The notes under the pieces: generated by a model | The model's input: only the letters and a program-made list of their open reading frames with translations | Told to the model about the DNA's origin: nothing | Databases searched by the model: none | Position numbers and translations under genes: made by a program | Shown: in pieces, positions 57,937 to 64,000 of the stretch | Layout: each line of letters starts with the position of its first letter | Position numbering within the stretch: the first letter of the stretch is position 1 | Assembly (NCBI GenBank): GCA_963680875.1 | Contig: OY804576.1 | Span: 76,885,668-76,949,667 of the forward strand | DNA from: Bathymodiolus brooksi | Taxonomy: Eukaryota > Mollusca > Bivalvia > Mytilida > Modiolidae | DNA length: 64,000 bases | Direction: 5' to 3'

Positions 57937-60900
57937 GTAAAACTAAAAGCTGCAAAGCTGGTTCATATTTAAAATATCTTACACAAGACACTATGAAATG
58001 GGTAAGCTTAAACCTCCACTGGCTCCAGGTTGCTTGAATTAAACCATCTTACACTAGACACTATAAAATGGGTAAGCTTAAACCTCCACTGACTCCAGGC
58101 TGGTTGAATTAAACCATCTTACACAAGACACTATGAAATGGGTAAGCTTAAACCTCCACTGGCTCCAGACTGCTTGAATTAAATCATCTTACACAAGACA
58201 CTATAAAATGGGTAAGCTTAAACCTCCACTGACTCCAGGCTGGCTGAATTAAACCATCTTATACTAGACACTATCATATGGGTAAGCTTAAACCTCCACT
58301 GACTTCAGGCTGGTTGAATTAAACCATCTTACACAAGAAACTATGAAATGGGTAAGCTTAAACCTCCGCTGACTCCAGGCTGGCTGAATTAAACCATCTT
58401 ACACAAGACACTATGAAATGGGTAAGCTTAAACCTCCACTGACTCCAAGCTGGCTGAATTAAACCATCTTACACAGGACACTATGAAATGGGTAAGCTTA
58501 AACCTTCACTGACTCCAAGCTGGCTGAATTAAACCATCTTACACAAGACACTATGAAATGGGTAAGCTTAAACCTCCACTGACTCCAAGCTGGCTGAATT
58601 AAACCATCTTATACAAGACACTATGAAATGGGTAAGCTTAAACCTCCACTGACTCCAGGCTGGTTGAATTAAACCATCTTACACAAGACACTATGAAATG
58701 GGTAAGCTTAAACCTCCACTGACTCCAGGCTGGTTGAATTAAACCATCTTACACAAGACACTATGAAATGGGTAAGCTTAAACCTCCACTGGCTCCAGAC
58801 TGCTTGAATTAAATCATCTTACACAAGACACTATGAAATGGGTAAGCTTAAACCTCCACTGACTCCAGGCTGGTTGAATTAAACCATCTTATACTAGACA
58901 TTATCAAATTGATAAATCTTAAACCTCCATTGACTCCAGGCTGGTTGAATTAAACCATATCTTACACTAGACACTATCAAATTGATCAATCTTAAACCTC
59001 CACTAACTCCAGACTGGTTGAATTAAACCATCTTACACTAGACACTATCATATGGGTAAGCTTAAACCTCCACTAACTCCAGGCTGGCTGAATTAAACCA
59101 TCTTACACTAGACACTATCATATGGGTAAGCTTAAACCTCCACTGACTTCAGGTTGCTTGAATTAAACCATCTTACACTAGACACTATGAAATGGGTAAG
59201 CTTAAACCTCCACTGACTCCAGGCTGGTTGAATTAAACCATCTTACACAAGACACTATGAAATGGGTAAGCTTAAACCTCCACTGGCTCCAGACTGCTTG
59301 AATTAAATCATCTTACACAAGACACTATGAAATGGGTAAGCTTAAACCTCCACTGACTCCAGGCTGATTGAATTAAACCATCTTATACTAGACATTATCA
59401 AATTGATAAATCTTAAACCTCCATTGACTCCAGGCTGGTTGAATTAAACCTTATCTTACACTAGACACTATCAAATTGATCAATCTTAAACCTCCACTAA
59501 CTCCAGACTGGTTGAATTAAACCATCTTACACAAGACACTATGAAATGGGTAAGCGTAAACCTCCACTGACTCCAGACTGGTTGAATTAAACCATCTTAC
59601 ACAAGACACTATGAAATGGGTAAGCTTAAGCCTCCACTGATTCCAGGCTGGCTGAATTAAACCATCTTACTCAAGACACTATGAAATGGGTAAGCTTAAA
59701 CCTCCATTGCCTCTAGGCCGGTTGAATTAAACCATATCTTACACTAGACACTATCAAATTGATCAATCTTAAACCTCCACTAACTCCAGGCTGGTTGAAT
59801 TAAACCATCTTATACAAGACACTATGAAATGGGTAAGCTTAAACCTCCACTGACTCCAGGTTGGTTGAATTAAACCATCTTACACAAGACACTATGAAAT
59901 GGGTAAGCTTAAACCTCCACTGACTCCAGGCTGGCTGAATTAAACCATCTTACACTAGACACTATCATATGGGTAAACTATGAAATGAGTAAGCTTAAAC
60001 CTCCACTGACTCCAGGCTGGCTGAATTAAACCATCTTACACTAGACACTATCATATGGGTAAGCTTAAACCTCCACTGACTTCAGGCTGGTTGAATTAAA
60101 CCATCTTACACAAGACACTATGAAATGGGTAAGCTTAAATCTCCACTGACTCCAGGCTGGTTGAATTAAACCATATCTTACACTAGACACTATTAAATTG
60201 ATCAATCTTAAACCTCCACTGGCTCCAGGCTGGTTGAATTAAACCATCTTACACAAGACACTATGAAATGGGTAAGCTTAAACCTCCACTGGCTCCAAGC
60301 TGGTTAAATTAAATCATCTTACACTAGACACTATGAAATGGGTAAGCTTAAACCTCCACTGACTCCAAGCTGGTTGAATTAAATCATCTTACACAAGACA
60401 CTATGAAATGGGTAAGCTTAAACCTCCACTGACTCCAAGCTGGCTGAATTAAACCATCTTATACAAGACACTATGAAATGGGTAAGCTTAAACCTCCACT
60501 GACTCCAGGCTGGTTGAATTAAACCATCTTACACTAGACACTATCATATGGGTAAGCTTAAACCTCCACTAACTCCAGGCTGGCTGAATTAAACCATCTT
60601 ACACTAGACACTATCATATGGGTAAGCTTAAACCTCCACTGACTTCAGGCTGGTTGAATTAAACCATCTTACACAAGACACTATCATATGGGTAAGCTTA
60701 AACCTCCATTTCCTTCAGGCTGGCTGAATTAAGCCATCTTACACAAGACACTATGAAATGGGTAAGCTTAAACTTCCACTGACTCCAAACTGGCTGAATT
60801 AAACCATCTTACACAAGACACTATGAAATGGGTAAGCTTAAATCTCCACTGACTCCAGGCTGTTTGAATTAAACCATATCTTACACTAGACACTATTAAA

Positions 60901-61326
60901 TTGATCAATCTTAAACTTCCACTGGCTCCAGGCTGGTTGAATTAAACCATCTTACACAAGACACTATGAAATGGGTAAGCTTAAACCTCCACTGACTCCA
61001 AGCTGGCTGAATTAAACCATCTTACACAAGACACTATGAAATGGGTAAGCTTAAACCTCCACTGACTCCAAGCTGGCTGAATTAAACCATCTTACACAAG
61101 ACACTATGAAATGGGTAAGCTTAAACCTCCACTGACTCTAGGCTGGTTGAATTAAACCATCTTACACTAGACACTATCAAATTGATCAATCTTAAGCCCC
61201 CACTGGCTCCAGGCTGGTTGAAATAAACCATCTTACACAAGACACTATGAAATGGTTAAGCTTAAACCTCCACAGACTCCAGGCTGGTTGAATTAAACCA
61301 TCTTACACTAGACACTATAAAATGGT
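57937..61326 (+). repeat. 70-bp minisatellite seeded by the exon 6 edge (~48 copies)
   Basis: The unit begins GAATTAAACCATCTTACACT, continues AGACACTATGAAATGGGTAA, then GCTTAAACCTCCACTGACTC and CAGGCTGGTT (70 bp). The first half corresponds to exon 6 GAATTTGACCATCTTACACT AGACATTATAGGAAAGGTAA, so each unit carries a copy of the exon end and a donor-like GGTAAGC. A minority sub-type has ATTGATCAATCTT instead of the donor. It lies wholly in intron 6. Confidence 0.92.
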
Positions 61327-61600
61327 TACGTCAAACATATGCTGTTTCCGATAAAAACAATAAGAGCCGTTTTGAAGGTCTTGATTTACATTATCACTAA
61401 TATTAAGGCTCGTCCTGTTGAACTCGCTGTGATACTGTTCTAGTGATAATGTCTGTCTCTACCTACAAAACATCCATTATAAGTTACTGGTAATATATTG
61501 TAGTCAATATTATGATACCATTTAGAGAATATAAGGGCATTCTTGGATCTCATTTTGACGTACCAGTACATATATTAATCTTTATGGATGCGTATTACAG

Positions 61601-61720
61601 ATTGCTTTTGGAATGGAAATGAACAGCGTAGAAAACAGGACAGAAAAATCAGAATTTACAGAAGCTATCATCTTGTCTTTTAAAGGAGTATCAGAGAGTC
61701 TCAGGGATCCCTTTATTCAA
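61601..61720 (+). CDS. CYP46A1-like exon 7
   Basis: Acceptor TATTACAG, donor CAA|GTAAGA. Reads IAFGMEMNSVENRTEKSEFT then EAIILSFKGVSESLRDPFIQ, matching the AFGM(E/D)..(S)......A....L.G......(F) region of helices E-F. 120 bases, phase 0 to 0. Confidence 0.9.
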
Positions 61721-61835
61721 GTAAGACGTACTACAGAATAAACAAAAGGTTAGGTTTAGAAAAATAGAACCAGACGCTGCCAGGGATCACTTATTGCAGT
61801 AAGATGCAATACTTCCTTTGTTAGGAAGGGTTAGG

Positions 61836-62096
61836 GGTTAGGATTATGGTATTTAATGCCACTTTCAATAATATTTCAGTCATATCATGGCAGTCAGTTT
61901 TATTGGTGAAGGTAACCGGAGTACCCGGAGAAAACCACTGACCTGTCGCAAGTCACTGACAAACTTTATCACATAATGTTGTATTGAGTACACCTCTTCA
62001 TGAGTGGGATTCGAACTCAACCTTAGTGGTGATAGGCACTTATTGCACTGGTAGTTGTAAATCCAACTACCATACGATCACGATCATGATGGCCCC
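61836..62096 (-). mobile_element. SINE family B, near full length, minus, in CYP intron 7
   Basis: On the minus strand: GATCGTATGGTAGTTGGATT (head), GTTGAGTTCGAATCCCACTC (box B), GAGGTGTACTCAATACAAC, GTGGTTTTCTCCGGGTACTC, CCATGATATGACTGAAATAT and GTGGCATTAAATACCATAAT. The best-preserved family B copy in the window. Confidence 0.8.
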
Positions 62097-62239
62097 CTTT
62101 TTTAGGGAGATATATTGATGAGTTGATAATTGAAATCAACTGTAACAATAAATACATTTTAGTCAAAGAAATTTTTAAAATAGTTACAAAATGTACTTAC
62201 AGTTAATACTTATTATTTTTTGCTTAATATTTGAAGATA

Positions 62240-62391
62240 CAGTGAAACCTGTGTAAATCTAACCCCTTTTGGGACCAGCTTTTGTGTTTCGGTTCAGACA
62301 GATTAACCTAATAAAGATTTGAACTCTATTTAAAGTTTGGTTTATAGAGGATTTCGTTTTATTCAGAATTCTGTTTAGACAGGTTTTACTG
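62240..62391. mobile_element. TA-flanked MITE (Tc1/mariner-like), CYP intron 7
   Basis: Starts CAGTGAAACCTG and ends CAGGTTTTACTG, near-perfect terminal inverted repeats, with TA on both sides (62238-62239 and 62392-62393). 152 bp and non-coding. TA duplication and the CAGT start fit a Tc1/mariner-type MITE. Confidence 0.8.
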
Positions 62392-62401
62392 TATTAATAG
62401 A

Positions 62402-62514
62402 GCTTTTGTGGTTCGGTTCAGACAGATTTAGTGAATAAAAATTTGAACTTTATTTAAAGTTCGGTTTATACAGAATTTCGTTTTATTCAGAGTTCTGTTT
62501 AAAAGGTTTTACTG
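62402..62514. repeat. Partial second copy of the TA-flanked MITE
   Basis: Repeats the last ~113 bp of the preceding MITE (CTTTTGTG...TTCGGTTCAGACAGATT, ending GGTTTTACTG then TA) in the same orientation, lacking the left terminus. A tandem duplication rather than a second transposition. Confidence 0.75.
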
Positions 62515-63132
62515 TATTAATGGATAATAAAGAAAATTGTTCAAGTACACTGTTTAATAAATAATTGAGAGGATTTTTCAATTGTAGCAAACTGTCCCAC
62601 TAACTACCATCTTCTGAAAGCTTCTGAAAGATAAGAATAGAAAGCATTTAGCCTGATCTTATAATTTCACATTTTGATATATAGATGATTTTTTGTCTCT
62701 AAGCAATCCCAGTGACCACCTGCCTCTACTATATTCCTGTAAACAGGTCATACATGTTGATACTAATAGGTCTGCCTCATATTTAGACTTGTACTTATAG
62801 CTAGATATTGACCATTAAGGACAGTTGTAATCCAAGACATGATAAACATGATGACTTTGATTTGCCAATTTCCTACTTTGAGTAACAAAACTTCCTTAAG
62901 AACATCATGACTGGTACCATTAGTGAAGCAGGAGATGTTAACCTGTCACATGTTCCTTGTCTCATTCCCCAATTTTTGTGGGAAATCGTGGTGTTTGAGC
63001 TTTTGTTGTTGTTTGTTTGTTTTACATTTATGTTTGTACCGTTAATATTGTTTTTTGTTGTTATAAACTCCTCAGACTTGTTTATGTTGATATCGTCTGA
63101 ACAACAGTATTCTTTTTTATTTATAATTTTAG
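62515..63132 (+). other. CYP intron 7, 3' part
   Basis: No exon recognised. A plus-strand open frame at 62907-63215 overlaps the acceptor of exon 8 in another frame; it has a low-complexity TTTGTTG-rich middle and is judged not to be a gene. Confidence 0.55.
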
Positions 63133-63289
63133 TTCAAAATGTCACAGTGGAAATTTATAAGAGAAGTAAGAAAAGCCCTGAGATTCCTGAGAGTATTTTC
63201 CAGACAATGTTTTAATGATAGAATGGCAGCATTACAAAGAGGAGACTATACCCCTGATGATATATTGAATCATCTTGTCAAAATGAAAT
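63133..63289 (+). CDS. CYP46A1-like exon 8
   Basis: Acceptor TTTTAG, donor T|GTAAGT. Reads FKMSQWKFIREVRKALRFLR then VFSRQCFNDRMAALQRGDYT and PDDILNHLVKMK, matching the (L)REVR.S.RFLR..(G)...V..R..AL..GE..P.DIL..I segment. 157 bases, ending in phase 1; the next exon is outside the window. Confidence 0.9.
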
Positions 63290-63783
63290 GTAAGTAGCTC
63301 ATTATTTTACCATTTCAATTGGTGTCTGTCGTATGTCTGTGGTCACATTTTAACCTTGGTCTATATATCTCAGTGATGATATATTGAATCATCTAGTCAA
63401 AATGAAATGTAAGTAGCTCATTATTTTACCATTTCAATTGGTGTCTGTCGTATGTCTGTGGTCACATTTTAACCTTGGTCTATATATCTCAGTGATGATA
63501 TATTGAATCATCTTGTCAAAATGAAATGTAAGTAGCTCATTATTTTACCATTTCAATTGGTGTCTGTCGTATGTCTGTGGTCACATTTTAACCTTGGTCT
63601 ATATATCTCGGTGATGATATATTGAATCATCTTGTCAAAATGAAATGTAAGTAGCTCATTATTTTACCATTTCAATTGGTGTCTGTCGTATGTCTGTGGT
63701 CACATTTTAACCTTGGTCTATATATCTCAGTGATGATATATTGAATCATCTAGTCAAAATGAAATGTAAGTAGCTCATTATTT
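63256..63783 (+). repeat. 119-bp tandem repeat seeded by the exon 8 edge
   Basis: GATGATATATTGAATCATCT begins copies at 63256 (in the exon), 63375, 63494, 63613 and 63732, a period of exactly 119 bp. Each copy holds the last 34 exon bases, the donor GTAAGTAG and about 77 bases of intron. Copies are nearly identical (CTTGTC/CTAGTC and CTCAG/CTCGG variants), so the duplication is recent. The last copy breaks off after CTCATTATTTTT. Confidence 0.95.
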
Positions 63784-63875
63784 TTGTTATCCTCTTACAT
63801 AAACAATTTGGTGATATTATTATCGTAAACAAAACTGCAACAACCACCAATAAATTTGAATGGAAGTATGTTTAG

Positions 63876-64000
63876 ACCGCATTGGTCGTGCAATGGTTAG
63901 CATGCTGGTCTTGAGTGTGGTAAATCATGGGTTCTAACCCTAGTCGGGTCAAACCAAAGACAATATAATTAATATTTGCTGCTTCTTTGTTAAGCATGCA
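63876..64000 (+). mobile_element. SINE family A, cut by the window end
   Basis: Head ATTGGTCGTGCAATGGTTAG with GCATGCTGGTCTTGAG, box B-like GGGTTCTAACCCTAG, and body TCGGGTCAAACCAAAGACAA and ATATTTGCTGCTTCTTTG. Runs off the right edge in CYP intron 8. Confidence 0.8.

Larger units (their letters stand above)
50563..64000 (+). other. Cytochrome P450 gene (CYP46A1-like), 5' half
   Basis: Eight coding positions joined by GT-AG introns with consistent phases (2,2,0,2,2,0,0,1) give about 289 codons, ending before the oxygen-binding I helix. The order of motifs matches animal CYP46A1 (cholesterol 24-hydroxylase): an N-terminal membrane anchor, IPGPP hinge, SFLLG, LDWCKKYG, a WxxxR helix C, GFE.ALN...DLLM, IAFGMEMNS, and REVRKALRFLR. 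The enzyme family sits in the ER membrane and hydroxylates sterols; substrate here is unknown. The I-helix (A/G)Gx(D/E)T, ExxR and heme-cysteine motifs lie beyond the window, so function cannot be confirmed. Total length to this point equals that of the human protein within a few residues. The exact CYP subfamily name is not assigned. Confidence 0.88.

Noticed and set aside
62907..63215. 102-codon frame with hydrophobic segments as a small membrane-protein gene
   Set aside because: It overlaps the splice acceptor and coding bases of CYP exon 8 in a different frame, and its hydrophobic part comes from a TTTGTTG-rich stretch.

Overview
The window is eukaryotic nuclear DNA, AT-rich and intron-bearing. 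It is most plausibly from a lophotrochozoan, probably a bivalve mollusc. That is an inference from the repeat types: tRNA-derived SINEs with a conserved 3' tail, P-element-like and hAT transposases, non-LTR retrotransposons, and Helitron-like elements with internal tandem cores. I cannot name a species.

Layout. 1-50 kb is almost entirely repeats. The dominant family, called HLE here, is a non-coding element. One end is a hairpin of the form AGCTCACCTG...CAGGTGAGCT and the other is AGGCTCC.GGAGCCT followed by CTAG or CTGG. Its interior is built from tandem core modules that carry the word CAAGATGGCCGCC. HLE copies at 2.0-20.4 kb are all in minus orientation; copies from 26.1 to 49.7 kb are all in plus orientation. 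Older elements lie between and beneath them: a P-element-like transposase pseudogene (8.6-11.0 kb), an RNase H-bearing LINE split by a 7.5-kb HLE complex (12.2-20.8 kb), a CR1-like LINE (22.9-25.4 kb), and several foldback MITEs. From 32.7 to 44.2 kb lies a very large 24-bp minisatellite that switches strand polarity at about 36.38 and 43.43 kb and contains nested duplications of about 0.92 and 1.81 kb.

From 50.56 kb to the window end is the only convincing host gene: the first half (about 289 codons) of a cytochrome P450 that most resembles CYP46A1 (cholesterol 24-hydroxylase). It has eight coding positions with matching splice phases. Exon 2 is present as two tandem, phase-compatible versions. 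After exons 4, 6 and 8 the last bases of the exon plus the 5' splice site have been tandemly copied into the intron. The largest case is a 3.4-kb array of about 48 copies of a 70-bp unit, most with a GGTAAGC donor-like site. The heme-binding half of the protein lies beyond the window. The introns also hold SINEs, a deleted hAT element with intact 8-bp target duplications, and a TA-flanked MITE.

Strongest observations: (1) repeated exon-edge amplification and the duplicated exon 2 in the CYP gene; (2) the polarity-switching minisatellite bounded and split by HLE insertions; (3) four reconstructable HLE empty sites, each showing insertion into a T-run with exactly two extra T. No bacterial features, CRISPR arrays or stand-alone functional RNA genes are supported.
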